A stretch of DNA of 64,000 bases from Pigmentiphaga aceris (GCF_008119665.1 NZ_CP043046.1:496001-560000), one strand, 5' to 3'; shown: positions 44,796 through 55,031, counted from the first letter of the stretch. Numbers and translations: made by a program. Notes: generated from the sequence alone by a model not told the origin.

Positions 44796-45590
44796 TCATT
44801 CTTTGTTGGTGGCGCGATAGCGTTCAGCTGCATTGGTCTGGCGGATGTCCGACATCAAGCCTTGACGCGCGCCATCCAGGGCGTCCCATCGCTCGGCAAC
44901 GTGCAGGGGCGGGATGGTGACCAGCTCGCGGCGGTCGAAGCCGACCAAGGCGGCATCAACCAGTTCGTTCACGTCCATGATGTCGGTGATCTGGTTGATG
45001 TCGATGCCCGCACGCTCCCAGATTTCAGTGCGCGTGGAAGCGGGCAGCACGGCTTGCACGTAGACGCCCTTGGGTGACAGTTCCTGGTGCAGGCCTTGCG
45101 ACAGGAACAGCACAAATGCCTTGGTGGCACCGTAGATCGTCATGCCGAATTCCGGCGCGAAAGCCACCACCGAACCAATATTGACGATGGCACCGCTGCC
45201 CGACTCGGCAAAGCGCGTCGCAACCGCCGCGGCAAGCCGAGTGGGGGCCGTGGTGTTGAGCTTGATCAGGCGCTCGATGGCCTCGGCGCTTTGCTGCGCG
45301 AAGCCGCCCGACTGTGCCATGCCGGCGTTGTTGATCAGGATGCCGATGCGGGCGTCATCGCGCAGACGTGCTTCAAGCGTCGACAGGTCTGCGTCATTGG
45401 TCAGGTCGGCGCGCAGCACGTCGACGGCGACACCGTATTGCTCGCGCAGGCGTGCGGCCAGGGTGTCCAGGCGCGCCTGGTCGCGGGCAACCAGTACCAG
45501 GTCGTGGCCTCGGCGGGCAAAACGGTCTGCATAGGTGGCACCGATGCCAGTGGATGCGCCGGTGATCAGAACGGTGGAAAGTGTGGTCAT
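44796..45590 (-). CDS. short-chain dehydrogenase/reductase
   Basis: A 264-residue classical SDR. The NAD(P) motif is TGASTGIG, the structural motif is INNAGMA, and the catalytic Ser-Tyr-x3-Lys is present as NIGSVVAF and YGATK. Start ATG at 45590. It is divergent from a TetR gene with a perfect dyad between them, so it is likely under TetR control. Substrate unknown. Confidence 0.92.
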   Translation of the reverse strand: MTTLSTVLITGASTGIGATYADRFARRGHDLVLVARDQARLDTLAARLREQYGVAVDVLRADLTNDADLSTLEARLRDDARIGILINNAGMAQSGGFAQQSAEAIERLIKLNTTAPTRLAAAVATRFAESGSGAIVNIGSVVAFAPEFGMTIYGATKAFVLFLSQGLHQELSPKGVYVQAVLPASTRTEIWERAGIDINQITDIMDVNELVDAALVGFDRRELVTIPPLHVAERWDALDGARQGLMSDIRQTNAAERYRATNKE

Positions 45591-45895
45591 GGATGTCTGC
45601 TTTTGAATGTGGGGTTCAGGTCGTGTCAGAGGCGGCGAGGCTTCAAGCAGTCATGCCCCGCACCCGCGCGATTGCGTGTAAGCGGTGCCATGACGATGCG
45701 GTTGGCCTGTGGAATGGGGCCAAGTTGGTAGGGCTCTAAATGCGACTTGTCAGTCATGCCGTGAAATGTCCGGTAGCGTTGTTTTATTTATGATGACGAT
45801 CATAATCAAACAAGTCAAATTTTTGATGATGAATAGCATCAATGTATAGTTGGAGGCTTATCCAGTCCCACGCTCATACTTCCACACGGTCAACC
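45591..45895. other. divergent SDR/TetR intergenic region
   Basis: 305 bases without a gene. The half proximal to TetR (45775-45845) is AT-rich and holds the operator-like dyads annotated separately. The rest shows nothing recognisable. Confidence 0.5.
45788..45805. promoter_or_regulatory. perfect dyad, candidate TetR operator
   Basis: TTATGAT and ATCATAA separated by GACG form a perfect 7-4-7 inverted repeat in the AT-rich divergent SDR/TetR region. A second, weaker repeat, TTGATG/CATCAA with an 8-nt gap, lies at 45823-45842, nearer the TetR start. TetR repressors commonly bind such dyads between divergent genes. Confidence 0.6.
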
Positions 45896-46504
45896 ATGAA
45901 AGTCACCAAGGCACAGGCGCAAGCCAACCGCGCGCACGTGGTGCAAACCGCATCGACCTTGTTCCGGGATCGTGGTTACGACGGTGTCGGCGTGGCCGAC
46001 CTGATGGCGGCCGCCGGGTTCACGCACGGCGGCTTCTACAAGAACTTCCGTTCCAAAGCCGACCTGATCGCGGAATCGACCGCGTGTGGCATGGCGGGCA
46101 CGGTCGACCTGGTGGATGGCGTGAAGCCTGCCGATTTCGTGCAGCAATACCTGTCGCGCGCGCACCGTGATGGTCGCGCCGCCGGTTGCTCCCTGGCCGC
46201 GTTGAGCGGAGACGCCGCGCGCCAGCCGGATGAGGTTCGAGCGACGTTCGAAGCAGGCATCGAACGTATGCTGGCCGCGCTCAGCAAAGGGGTGGGCGCG
46301 CAGGGTGATGACCCGGATCTTGCTCGGGCGAAGTGTCTGGACATGATGGCGCACGCAGTGGGTGCCCTGGTCATGTCGCGTGCCTGCCCGGACGATTCGC
46401 CATTGGCTGATGAGATTCTGGCGGTGTGTCGGGAGGCTTTGTTGGCGTCGTTGGCACCGGGGAAGGCCGGGGCGTCAGCAGGGCGCAGTAGTGTGTCCGC
46501 TTAA
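45896..46504 (+). CDS. TetR-family transcriptional regulator
   Basis: A 202-residue TetR regulator. HTH: RAHVVQTASTLFRDRGYDGV then GVADLMAAAGFTHGGFYKNF, with KADLI after it. The C-terminal domain has the CSLAALSGDAAR feature seen in regulators of divergent reductases. Start ATG at 45896; upstream frame codons are in the AT-rich promoter. It is divergent from the SDR gene, which is its probable target. Its stop codon overlaps the first base pairs of a 27-nt palindrome. Confidence 0.92.
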   Translation: MKVTKAQAQANRAHVVQTASTLFRDRGYDGVGVADLMAAAGFTHGGFYKNFRSKADLIAESTACGMAGTVDLVDGVKPADFVQQYLSRAHRDGRAAGCSLAALSGDAARQPDEVRATFEAGIERMLAALSKGVGAQGDDPDLARAKCLDMMAHAVGALVMSRACPDDSPLADEILAVCREALLASLAPGKAGASAGRSSVSA

Positions 46505-46529
46505 TTCGCGACGCAGTGCGTCACGAATT
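46503..46529. repeat. 27-nt palindromic repeat, copy 1
   Basis: Arms AATTCGCGACGCA and TGCGTCACGAATT flank one central base, with one mismatched pair. It starts inside the TetR stop codon. A second, perfect copy is at 49421-49447 after the hybrid kinase gene. It may also act as a terminator-like hairpin. Confidence 0.6.
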
Positions 46530-46922
46530 GGAAAGACCAGAAAGAAGCCGCGCATGTGACGTAGCTTCAGCGCCAGACTAACCCCCAAGCCCAGGCCGCA
46601 ACTCCTCAGCGATGCGATCAACGTTCGACGGCCTGACGTTCCAGCACGCTGCATCTTCGCATCCGAGTCGATAGTGAATTTTCCGCTCACGCGATCGATG
46701 CTGGCTGCCCAGTCCGAACCGACGCGCAAAACGATGGCAAGACTGCAACGCGGCTTATCGTAATACCGTCTGAAACCTGCGTCTGACTGCCTTTGAAACA
46801 CCTTCTGCGGGTCGCCGGGTTATCTTCACGCTGGCGTACTTTTCCAATATGGAAAGTGCGGAACCTGGCAGTCTTTTGTGGCCCGTTGTGCTGGCCGGAC
46901 GCAGCCTGGTCCCAGGGCGGAG
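46530..46922. other. non-coding upstream region of the hybrid kinase gene
   Basis: About 390 bases between the palindrome and the kinase start, with no supported gene. The purine-rich segment directly after the palindrome (GGAAAGACCAGAAAGAAGC) loosely resembles the segment after the second copy. Confidence 0.4.
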
Positions 46923-49400
46923 ATGAACGTGCAAGATGATCGATCGGCAAGCGTGTGTGAAGGCCTGTCTGCCCATGCAGACCTGGGCGCGGTGTTTGCC
47001 GCCATTCCGGGCATGAACTTGTTGTTGGCACCGGATGCGCCGCGATTCACGATGCTGCTCGCCAGCGACGAGCGGCTGGCTGCCACGATGAGCACGCGCG
47101 AAGGAACCTTGGGGCGGCCGTTGTTTGACGTCTTTGCCGATGCGAATCCCGCCAATCCGTCCCCGTCCGGGGTGCAGAATCTGCGAGCGTCCTTGGAAAC
47201 GGTATTGCGCACCGGCGAGCAGCATTGCATGCCGCTTCAGCGCTACGACTTGCAACGTGCAAACGGTTCCTGGGAAGAACGGTATTGGAGCCCGACCAAT
47301 GTGCCGGTGAAGGACGCCAACGGCAACGTGAAGTACCTGATCCACCAAGTGACGGATGTCACGGAAGCTGTGCTGGGCCGTGCGGCGCTGGAACGCGCAG
47401 AGCAGGGCGCTGCGCGTGTGCTGGGGCGGATGACGGACGCGCATTTCCAGCTGGATGGTGCCTTTCGTCTGGTGGAGATGAACCCCGCTGCAGAGCGGAT
47501 GACCGGGACGATGCGGCACGAGGTGCTCGGGCTGACCTGCGAGGATGCGTTTCCGGCATCGTTCGATCCGGCCGTCGATGCGGCTTTCCGGCGCGTGGTG
47601 GCATCTGGACGTGAAGAGCACTTGCTGCAGCATTACGTCAGCGAGGGCAGCGATGTCTATGTCGAGGTCGATGCGTATTCGACCGATGATGGGGGCGTGG
47701 CGATCTTTGCGCGTGATGTGTCCGAGCGCGTCAGCGCCGTGGAAACGCGACGCGAGATGGAAACGCAGCGCTTTCTGACCCGGCTGGGCGATGTGCTGCA
47801 CCGGGAAGGCGATACCGCCACGCTTTATGAAGGGGCCGCGCGCTTGCTGGGCGAGCATCTGGGCTCCGGTCGCGTGCTGTACGCCGAGGCCAGGGAGGAA
47901 GACAACGCCATCGTGGTCGTGGCCCAGCATCTGCGTGAGGGACTGGTGCCCGTTGCGCGTGATTATCGTTTTGATGACTACTGCCCTTGCGTGACGATCA
48001 GCCTGCGGAGCAGGCGGACGCTGGTCATGACCGATGTCACCACAGAAGCGCAGCTTGACGTCTCTGAACGCATGTTGATCGCGGCGGCAGGGGTAGGTGC
48101 AAGCGTGACGGTGCCGATCTTGCAGGATGGGCGGATTGCAGCCTGCCTGAGCGTGGTGCAACCCACCTCGCGCAAGTGGACGTCGCACGAAGTTGCCTTG
48201 ATCGAAGAAACCGCGCAACGCACCGCGATTGCCGCCGCGCGCTCGCGCGCCGAGGCTGCGTTGCGGGCATCGGATCGCCGGAAAGACGAGTTTCTGGCGG
48301 TGCTAGCGCATGAACTGCGCAACCCGCTTGCGCCCGTGCGCAATGGCCTGCAAATTTTGCGCATGGCCCCGCACGACACGCAAAAGACCAACAAGGTGCT
48401 GGGCGTGATGGACCGGCAGCTGACGCACATGACCCGGCTGATTGACGACTTGCTGGATGTGTCTCGTTTCACCAGCGGCAAGGTGGTGTTGCGGCGCGAA
48501 CGGATTCCCCTTCGTGCGGTGTTCGACAATGCGCTGGAAGCAAGCCTGCACCTGATCGAAGCCAGCCGCCATGTGCTGATGTCCCACTTCTCGCACGAAG
48601 CGCTGTTCCTGGATGCCGACGCCACGCGGCTGGTGCAGGTTGTCGGCAACCTCATCAACAATGCCGTCAAGTACACGCCTGACGGGGGCCAGATCGATTT
48701 GTTCGGTGAACGCGATGGCAACGATGTGTTGATCCGTGTTCGCGATACCGGCGTGGGTATTTCGTCAGACATGCTGCCGCATGTGTTCGACTTGTTTGCG
48801 CAAGTCAGCGGCAGCAGCCTGGCACGCGCGCAAGGCGGTCTGGGTATCGGTCTGTCGATATCACGCCAACTGATTCACATGCATGGCGGCACGCTGCGCG
48901 CCGAGAGCGATGGCCTGGGCAAGGGAGCGACGTTCACGGTTCGCCTGCCGATGGCAGCAGAACCCGAGTCTGAGCGAGCCGCACCGGGCGCGGCAACAGA
49001 AGCAGAGAACCTTGCGTCGCAAGAGATTCTGGTGGTCGATGACAACATCGATGCTGCCGATTCCTTCACCACCATGCTGGAACTCTCCGGCCATGTCGTG
49101 ACGACGGTCTACACCGGCGCGGACGCCTTGGCGGCAGTCGCCAAGCGTCGTCCATCGCTGGTCTTCTGCGATATCGGCATGCCGGGAATGAATGGCTACG
49201 AGGTTGCCGAGCGCATCCGCGCCGATGCGTCTCTGGCCCCGGTACGCCTGATCGCCGTGACGGGATGGGGGCGTGACGAGGACAAACGCCTGGCGTTGGA
49301 AGCGGGTTTTGATGCGCACCTGGCGAAGCCGATCGCCTGGGCGGCGGTGGAGGCGGTGCTGACTGCACAAGAGCCTGGCGAAGCCTTGCTCAAGCGTTGA
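46923..49400 (+). CDS. hybrid sensor histidine kinase (PAS-PAS-GAF-HisKA-HATPase-REC)
   Basis: An 825-residue soluble hybrid kinase. There are two PAS-type domains (about 25-150 and 155-265) and a GAF domain (about 275-440). The transmitter has phospho-His 463 in LAVLAHELRNPLAP and an ATPase core with INNAVKYTPDGG, DTGVGISSDMLPHVF and GGLGIGLSISRQLI. The C-terminal receiver (about 700-820) has VVDDNIDAADSF, LVFCDIGMPGMNG and HLAKPI. The start ATG at 46923 is preferred; a GTG 15 codons upstream is possible. No DNA-binding partner is adjacent. The gene is bracketed by two copies of a palindromic repeat. Confidence 0.9.
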   Translation: MNVQDDRSASVCEGLSAHADLGAVFAAIPGMNLLLAPDAPRFTMLLASDERLAATMSTREGTLGRPLFDVFADANPANPSPSGVQNLRASLETVLRTGEQHCMPLQRYDLQRANGSWEERYWSPTNVPVKDANGNVKYLIHQVTDVTEAVLGRAALERAEQGAARVLGRMTDAHFQLDGAFRLVEMNPAAERMTGTMRHEVLGLTCEDAFPASFDPAVDAAFRRVVASGREEHLLQHYVSEGSDVYVEVDAYSTDDGGVAIFARDVSERVSAVETRREMETQRFLTRLGDVLHREGDTATLYEGAARLLGEHLGSGRVLYAEAREEDNAIVVVAQHLREGLVPVARDYRFDDYCPCVTISLRSRRTLVMTDVTTEAQLDVSERMLIAAAGVGASVTVPILQDGRIAACLSVVQPTSRKWTSHEVALIEETAQRTAIAAARSRAEAALRASDRRKDEFLAVLAHELRNPLAPVRNGLQILRMAPHDTQKTNKVLGVMDRQLTHMTRLIDDLLDVSRFTSGKVVLRRERIPLRAVFDNALEASLHLIEASRHVLMSHFSHEALFLDADATRLVQVVGNLINNAVKYTPDGGQIDLFGERDGNDVLIRVRDTGVGISSDMLPHVFDLFAQVSGSSLARAQGGLGIGLSISRQLIHMHGGTLRAESDGLGKGATFTVRLPMAAEPESERAAPGAATEAENLASQEILVVDDNIDAADSFTTMLELSGHVVTTVYTGADALAAVAKRRPSLVFCDIGMPGMNGYEVAERIRADASLAPVRLIAVTGWGRDEDKRLALEAGFDAHLAKPIAWAAVEAVLTAQEPGEALLKR

Positions 49401-49420
49401 AAGACGGGTTCAGATCAAAC

Positions 49421-49447
49421 GATTCGCGACGCATTGCGTCGCGAATC
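49421..49447. repeat. 27-nt palindromic repeat, copy 2 (perfect)
   Basis: Arms GATTCGCGACGCA and TGCGTCGCGAATC around a single T, 21 nt after the kinase stop. Same core as copy 1 at 46503. Confidence 0.65.
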
Positions 49448-49522
49448 GGAGCATCCTGAAAAAAGCGCAGCACAGGTTCAGCGGTCATCGCCGCCAAGCG
49501 TGCTGCCGCATCCCAGTCCCCG

Positions 49523-51367
49523 TCACTCCACCGTCACACTCTTCGCCAGATTCCTTGGCTTATCCACATCCGTCCCCCGCACACACGCCGTGTGATACGC
49601 CAGCAACTGCAGCGGCACCACATGCAGAATCGGTGACAACTGGCCGTAGTGTTCCGGCAGGCGGATCACATGCACGCCGTCTTCGCTGCCGATCTGGCTG
49701 TTGCCGTCGGCAAACACATACAGTTCGCCGCCGCGTGCGCGTACTTCCTGCATGTTGGATTTCAGCTTTTCCAGCAGCTCGTCTTTGGGTGCAACGGTGA
49801 CCACCGGCATCTTGCCCGTGACCAGTGCCAGCGGGCCGTGTTTCAGTTCGCCAGCCGGGTAGGCTTCGGCGTGGATGTAGCTGATTTCCTTCAGCTTCAG
49901 CGCGCCTTCCAGGGCTATCGGGTAGTGCAGGCCACGGCCCAGGAACAGGGCGTTTTCCTTGGCGGCGAATTCTTCGGCCCAGGCGATGATCTGCGGTTCC
50001 AGCGCCAGCACGGCTTGCAGGGCCACCGGCAGGTGGCGCAGGGCCTTGATGCTGTTGGCTTCCTGTTCTTCGCTGAGTTTGCCCTTCACTTGCGCCAGCG
50101 ACAGCGCCAGCAGGTACAGCGCAGACAGCTGGGTGGTGAAGGCCTTGGTGGACGCCACACCGATCTCTACGCCTGCACGCGTGATGAACGCCAGTTCGCA
50201 TTCGCGCACCATCGCGCTGGTGGCGACGTTGCAGATGGTCAGGCTGTGGGTCATGCCCAGGCGGCGGGCGTGTTTCAGCGCAGACAAGGTGTCGGCGGTT
50301 TCGCCGGATTGCGAAATCGTCACGACCAGGGTGCGCGGGTTGGGCACGCTGGTGCGGTAGCGGTATTCGCTGGCGATTTCGACGTTGACGGGCACGCTGG
50401 CGATCGATTCGATCCAGTAGCGCGCGGTCAGGCCGGCGTAGTAGCTGGTGCCGCAGGCCAGGATCAGGACGTTGTCGATTTCCTTGAAGACGCTGTATGC
50501 CTTGTCGCCGAACAGTTCGGGCGTGATGGCTTCGATGTCCTGCAAGGTGTCTGCGAGCGCGCGCGGCTGCTCGAAGATTTCCTTTTGCATGTAGTGGCGA
50601 TAGGGGCCGAGTTCGGCGGCGCCGGTGTGGGCCTGCACGGTGCGGATGTCGCGCTGCACGGGCTGGCCTTGGTCGTCGACGATCCACACGCCTTGCAGTT
50701 GCAGGTCGACCACGTCGCCGTCTTCCAGGTACATGATCTGGTCGGTGGTGCCGGCCAGCGCCAGTGCGTCAGAGGCCAGGAAGTTCTCGCCTTGGCCGAC
50801 ACCGATGACCAGCGGCGAGCCTTGGCGTGCGCCGATCACGCGCTGCGGTTCGTCACGACAGAAGGTGGCGATGGCGTAGGCACCGGTCAGACGTTTCACG
50901 GCCTGCTGCACGGCGTCGAACAAGTCGTCGTGATACAGGTGGTTGACCAGGTGGGCGATGACTTCGGTGTCGGTCTGGCTGACGAACACGTAGCCCAGGC
51001 CCTGCAGTTCGGCGCGCAGTTCTTCGTGGTTTTCGATGATGCCGTTGTGCACCAGCGCAATCCGGTCGCGGCCGTGACGGTCTTGCGACACGTGCGGGTG
51101 GGCGTTGTCGGTGATGGGCGCGCCGTGGGTGGCCCAGCGGGTGTGTGCGATGCCGGTGTAGCCCGCCAGGTGCTCGGCGGCAACCTGGGCTTCCAGTTCG
51201 GCGACACGCGAGGTGCTGCGCGCACGCTGCAGGCTGCCTTCGGGCACGCCAGCGGCGTAGACCGCCACGCCGCAAGAGTCATAACCCCGATATTCCAGGC
51301 GTTTCAGGCCTTCAACGAGGATGGGGGTGATGTCCCGTTGCGCAACGGCGCCAACAATTCCGCACAT
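49523..51367 (-). CDS. glmS: glutamine-fructose-6-phosphate aminotransferase (isomerising)
   Basis: A 614-residue enzyme that makes glucosamine-6-phosphate, the first step of UDP-GlcNAc synthesis. The N-terminal glutaminase begins [10 protein letters not shown] with nucleophile Cys2 after Met removal. [11 protein letters not shown] and [11 protein letters not shown] follow. The isomerase half has two SIS domains ([33 protein letters not shown]) and the ending [11 protein letters not shown]. Start ATG at 51367, four codons inside the longest frame. No ribozyme-like element is seen upstream. It is divergent from an Lrp gene and near glmU. Confidence 0.97.
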   Translation of the reverse strand: MCGIVGAVAQRDITPILVEGLKRLEYRGYDSCGVAVYAAGVPEGSLQRARSTSRVAELEAQVAAEHLAGYTGIAHTRWATHGAPITDNAHPHVSQDRHGRDRIALVHNGIIENHEELRAELQGLGYVFVSQTDTEVIAHLVNHLYHDDLFDAVQQAVKRLTGAYAIATFCRDEPQRVIGARQGSPLVIGVGQGENFLASDALALAGTTDQIMYLEDGDVVDLQLQGVWIVDDQGQPVQRDIRTVQAHTGAAELGPYRHYMQKEIFEQPRALADTLQDIEAITPELFGDKAYSVFKEIDNVLILACGTSYYAGLTARYWIESIASVPVNVEIASEYRYRTSVPNPRTLVVTISQSGETADTLSALKHARRLGMTHSLTICNVATSAMVRECELAFITRAGVEIGVASTKAFTTQLSALYLLALSLAQVKGKLSEEQEANSIKALRHLPVALQAVLALEPQIIAWAEEFAAKENALFLGRGLHYPIALEGALKLKEISYIHAEAYPAGELKHGPLALVTGKMPVVTVAPKDELLEKLKSNMQEVRARGGELYVFADGNSQIGSEDGVHVIRLPEHYGQLSPILHVVPLQLLAYHTACVRGTDVDKPRNLAKSVTVE

Positions 51368-51511
51368 GGCTGGGCTCACGAATGTGGTTGAGAAGACCGC
51401 ATTCTGAGCGCGTTGGGGTGAAATTAGATTTCTTGTTTAAGATTGTTTTGGAATATTCTGTCTCAACACAATCTACATGAAATATACATTCATCTATCAC
51501 AGGAGTTTTTT

Positions 51512-51967
51512 ATGATTGATGAACTTGATCGACGCATCCTCGCCATCTTGCAGGTAGACGCGTCCATCAATAATCAGGACTTGGCCGAGCGTGTGCACGC
51601 GTCTGCGCCAACCTGCCTGCGCCGGGTGAAGCGCCTGCGCGAGATCGGTGTGATCGAGCGGCAGGTTACCTTGCTGTCACCTACCGCCCTGGGGCCAAGC
51701 CTGACGGCGATTGTCGAACTCAGCCTGGATATCCAGTCGGCAGAACGGCTGGATGCATTCGAAGCCCGGGTGGCTGGCGAAGCTGCGGTGATGCAGTGCT
51801 ATCGCGTCTCGCCGGGGCCGGACTTCGTGCTGGTGGTGCAGGTGGCCGACATGCCTGCCTACCATGCGTTGGTACACCGCTTGTTCAACGCGGCGGCCAA
51901 CGTGCGCAATGTACGCGCTTTCTTCAGCGTGCAACGAACCAAGTTCGAGACCGCATTGCCGCTGTGA
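51512..51967 (+). CDS. Lrp/AsnC-family transcriptional regulator
   Basis: A 151-residue Lrp-type regulator: HTH LDRRILAILQVDASINNQDL then AERVHASAPTCLRRVKRL. The RAM ligand domain has CYRVSPGPDFVLVVQV and VRNVRAFFSV. Start ATG at 51512 with AGGAG 6 nt upstream; an AT-rich promoter region lies in the 145-nt gap to divergent glmS. Its effector is probably an amino acid. The 3' end is 20 nt from the convergent diguanylate cyclase gene. Confidence 0.92.
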   Translation: MIDELDRRILAILQVDASINNQDLAERVHASAPTCLRRVKRLREIGVIERQVTLLSPTALGPSLTAIVELSLDIQSAERLDAFEARVAGEAAVMQCYRVSPGPDFVLVVQVADMPAYHALVHRLFNAAANVRNVRAFFSVQRTKFETALPL

Positions 51968-51986
51968 ACGCGGGCTGCTTTTTGCT

Positions 51987-53561
51987 TTATCCGCGCAGGG
52001 CAGCGGTGCGTACGCAATTGCGACCGGCGTGTTTGGCTTCGTACAGTGCCTCGTCTGCCAGTTTCAGCACCAGGGTGCTGTCACGCGTATGCGTGGGCGA
52101 ATGCGCCACCCCTGCCGACAGCGTTACACCGTGGTCTATCTGCGTGACTGCATGTTCCATCATCGAACGCAGGCGTTCTGCCACGGCTTCGGTCTGTTCA
52201 AGCGACACGTTGGGCAACAGCATCACGAATTCTTCCCCGCCCATGCGGCCCAGGACATCGCCTGCGCGTGAACTGTGGCGCATCAGGGCAGACAGTTGCT
52301 GCAGGATCTTGTCGCCTGCGTCGTGCCCGTGAACGTCGTTGACCTTCTTGAAGAAGTCGATGTCCGTCATCACCACGCCGAAAGGAATGCCGGCGACGTC
52401 GAGCTGCGCGCGGACTGCATCCACGCCGCGTCGGTTCAGCAGGCCGGTCAGCGGGTCGGTGGCGTTTTCTTCACGTAAGTGACTGATCATCACGTCAATC
52501 GACGCCAGGCCTTCCAGCAGGGCGCGCTTGAGCTGCAGGGCTTCCACGTACCAGGCGCGAATCATGGAAATGCCTTCGCTTGCCTGCTGGGTGTCCATGC
52601 GTTGCGCCACCTTGGCCATCTGCGACAGCGGACGCGAAATCAGGCGCGACAGCCACCAGATCAGCACCAGCAGCACCAGCAACATGGGCAGTGTCTGACG
52701 CACCGTTGACCACAGCAGCTCGTCCTGCCGGTTCAAGGTGACTTCCAGGGGGCGTTGTGCAATCACGCCCCAGTTGGTGGAATACATGGGCGCAAAACCG
52801 GCCAGCATCGGCACGCCACGCGTGTTGGTGAGTTCCATGTTGCCGGTGGTGCGGGCCAGGGCTGCGCGTACCGCCGGGTTGTCGATAACCAGGTCACCCA
52901 CGCGTTTGGGGTCTGGGTGAAACAGCAGGCGACCGCTTGGATCGACCACGAACAGATACGAGCCGTCGCGGTGCGGGTGCTCGGCCAGCATGGTGTGCAG
53001 TGCGTTGGTTTCGTGCAGGTAGATGCTGCCCACCAGCGCGCCCATGAATTCCCCATGGCGCGAGAACACCGGCTGGCTCAGGCTGACGATCCAGCGCCCG
53101 GTCACGCTGATGAAGGGCTGTGAAATCGTGGGGTGGCGGGCGTTGACGACGTTCTGGGTGACGGGCGTATCGATGCGTTGTCCGGCCAGGCCGAGCGAAA
53201 TCGGCGAGGTGTACAGGATCACCTTGTCATCGGTAATGAACCCGGTGGAATTGAAGATGTAGGACTGCAGTTGCAGCCGCTCGACTTCGTTGCGGATGTT
53301 GAGCGTAGTGACACCACCCTCGGACAGCGCCATGGCACCGAAGGCCAGTGCGCGCACCGCATCCTGCATGGTGATGTCGGCCATTGCGGCCGTCTTCACC
53401 GCGTACGCCCGGTTGCTTTCCAGGGTGTTGTTGGTAAGGATGTCGCGCTGTACGCGGTAGCTGGCGTAGAAGCTGTTCAACAGCGCGAAGGTGATCGCCA
53501 CCACGCTGAGCCAGAGAATCAGGCCTTGAAGATTGATGCCGCGAGAAATACGGGTGCGCAT
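51987..53561 (-). CDS. diguanylate cyclase with dCache sensor
   Basis: A 524-residue membrane protein that makes cyclic di-GMP. A first membrane helix (LILWLSVVAITFALLNSFYA) and a second (about 285-307) bracket a dCache-type periplasmic sensor (residues about 40-280). The cytoplasmic part is a GGDEF domain with the active-site motif GGEEF near residue 440 and an inhibitory I-site RAGD five residues before it, so product feedback is expected. Start ATG at 53561. Same direction as glmU, 54 nt downstream of its stop. Confidence 0.92.
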   Translation of the reverse strand: MRTRISRGINLQGLILWLSVVAITFALLNSFYASYRVQRDILTNNTLESNRAYAVKTAAMADITMQDAVRALAFGAMALSEGGVTTLNIRNEVERLQLQSYIFNSTGFITDDKVILYTSPISLGLAGQRIDTPVTQNVVNARHPTISQPFISVTGRWIVSLSQPVFSRHGEFMGALVGSIYLHETNALHTMLAEHPHRDGSYLFVVDPSGRLLFHPDPKRVGDLVIDNPAVRAALARTTGNMELTNTRGVPMLAGFAPMYSTNWGVIAQRPLEVTLNRQDELLWSTVRQTLPMLLVLLVLIWWLSRLISRPLSQMAKVAQRMDTQQASEGISMIRAWYVEALQLKRALLEGLASIDVMISHLREENATDPLTGLLNRRGVDAVRAQLDVAGIPFGVVMTDIDFFKKVNDVHGHDAGDKILQQLSALMRHSSRAGDVLGRMGGEEFVMLLPNVSLEQTEAVAERLRSMMEHAVTQIDHGVTLSAGVAHSPTHTRDSTLVLKLADEALYEAKHAGRNCVRTAALRG

Positions 53562-53615
53562 GCGTGCCTGACGGTCTACCGCGAAAAGGAATGGGTGGTG
53601 ATCACGGTATGTCGA

Positions 53616-54998
53616 TCAAGGTTTCTGCGGGCGCTTCCAGCCAGGGAAGCTGACTTGTTTGCCCCCGCGCGAGACGGTCAGTTGTTCTGCGGGCGCGTCC
53701 TTGGTCAAGGTGGTGCCGGCACCCAGCGTGGCACCGTGGCCGATGCGCACCGGGGCGATCAACTGGCAGTCCGACCCGATGAACGCGTCGTCTTCGATCA
53801 CTGTGCGGTGTTTCAGCGCGCCGTCGTAGTTGCAGGTGATGACCCCTGCACCGATGTTCACGCGGGCTCCGATGGTGGCGTCGCCGATGTAGGTCAGGTG
53901 ATTGGCCTTGGCGTCGTCGGCCAGGTTGCTGTTCTTGACCTCAACGAAGTTGCCGATGTGGGTGCGCGAGCCCAGGACTGAGCCCGGACGCAGGCGGGCG
54001 TACGGGCCGACACGGGAATCCGGGCCGACACGGCTTTCGTCCACGTGGCTGTATGCCTCGATGCGTGCGTTGGCGGCGATGTGGGCGTTGCGAATCACGC
54101 TGTGCGGACCGACATACACCCCGTCGTCCAGCGTGACGTCACCTTCGAAGATGCAGCCGACATCAATGAATACGTCTTTGCCGCAGCGCAGCGTGCCGCG
54201 CTGATCGAAGCGTGCCGGGTCGGCCAGGGTCGCGCCGGCTTCCAGCAGGGCATCGGCCTGCGCGCGCTGGAAGATGCGTTCCAGTTGTGCCTGTTGCTGG
54301 CGGCTGTTGACGCCCAGCGTTTCCCAATCGTTGCCAGGGTGTGCCGCGCGCACCGGCACACCTTCGGCGACCGCCATGCCGATCACGTCGGTCAGGTAGA
54401 ACTCACCTTGTGCGTTGTCGTTGCGCAATTGGCCAAGCCAGGTGCGCAGTTTGGCGGTGGGCACGGCGATCAGGCCCGTGTTGACCTCGTTGATCTGCAA
54501 TTCGGCAGGGGTGGCGTCTTTGTGTTCAACGATGCGTTCGATAGCACCTTGCGCATTGCGCACGATGCGGCCGTAGCCGGTGGGATCGTCCATGCGAACC
54601 GTGAGCACGCCCACGCCGGTTGCGCCGTCGCCGCGCGCGGCCCCCAGCAATGCCCGCAGCGATTCCGGCCGAACCAGCGGCACGTCGCCATACAAGACCA
54701 TCGTGATGCTGTCGTCACCGTCGCCTTGCAGCAGCGGTGCAGCCTGTTGCACGGCGTGGCCGGTGCCTTGCTGCGGAATCTGTTCGGCGTATTGCAGGCT
54801 CGAATCACTGGCGTACCAATCGCGCACTGCTTGTGCGCCGTGGCCGACCACTACTACGACGTTGTCGGGCGACAGCGCCTGCGCGCTGGCAAGCACATGG
54901 GACAGCATCGGTTGGCCTGCCAGCGTATGCAAGACCTTGGGGCGCGCCGATTGCATGCGCTTGCCCAGGCCGGCGGCCAGAATCACGATATTGAGCAT
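53616..54998 (-). CDS. glmU: bifunctional GlcNAc-1-P uridyltransferase / GlcN-1-P acetyltransferase
   Basis: A 460-residue enzyme that carries out the last two steps of UDP-GlcNAc synthesis. The N-terminal pyrophosphorylase has [15 protein letters not shown]. The C-terminal half is a left-handed beta helix of hexapeptide repeats, with [13 protein letters not shown] [10 protein letters not shown] and [13 protein letters not shown], then [20 protein letters not shown], the family active-site region. Start ATG at 54998 ([10 protein letters not shown]). glmS, for the first step, is 2.2 kb away in the same direction. Confidence 0.97.
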   Translation of the reverse strand: MLNIVILAAGLGKRMQSARPKVLHTLAGQPMLSHVLASAQALSPDNVVVVVGHGAQAVRDWYASDSSLQYAEQIPQQGTGHAVQQAAPLLQGDGDDSITMVLYGDVPLVRPESLRALLGAARGDGATGVGVLTVRMDDPTGYGRIVRNAQGAIERIVEHKDATPAELQINEVNTGLIAVPTAKLRTWLGQLRNDNAQGEFYLTDVIGMAVAEGVPVRAAHPGNDWETLGVNSRQQQAQLERIFQRAQADALLEAGATLADPARFDQRGTLRCGKDVFIDVGCIFEGDVTLDDGVYVGPHSVIRNAHIAANARIEAYSHVDESRVGPDSRVGPYARLRPGSVLGSRTHIGNFVEVKNSNLADDAKANHLTYIGDATIGARVNIGAGVITCNYDGALKHRTVIEDDAFIGSDCQLIAPVRIGHGATLGAGTTLTKDAPAEQLTVSRGGKQVSFPGWKRPQKP

Positions 54999-55031
54999 CT
55001 TTGAAAACCTCGATGGGGCGGACAACGGTCG

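Noticed and set aside
49649..51391. Plus-strand frame of 580 codons opposite glmS
   Set aside because: glmS on the minus strand is unambiguous; the opposite frame has shadow composition.
49401..51511. glmS ribozyme or riboswitch upstream of glmS
   Set aside because: The ribozyme is known from Gram-positive bacteria, and no similar structure is visible in the 145-nt AT-rich leader.
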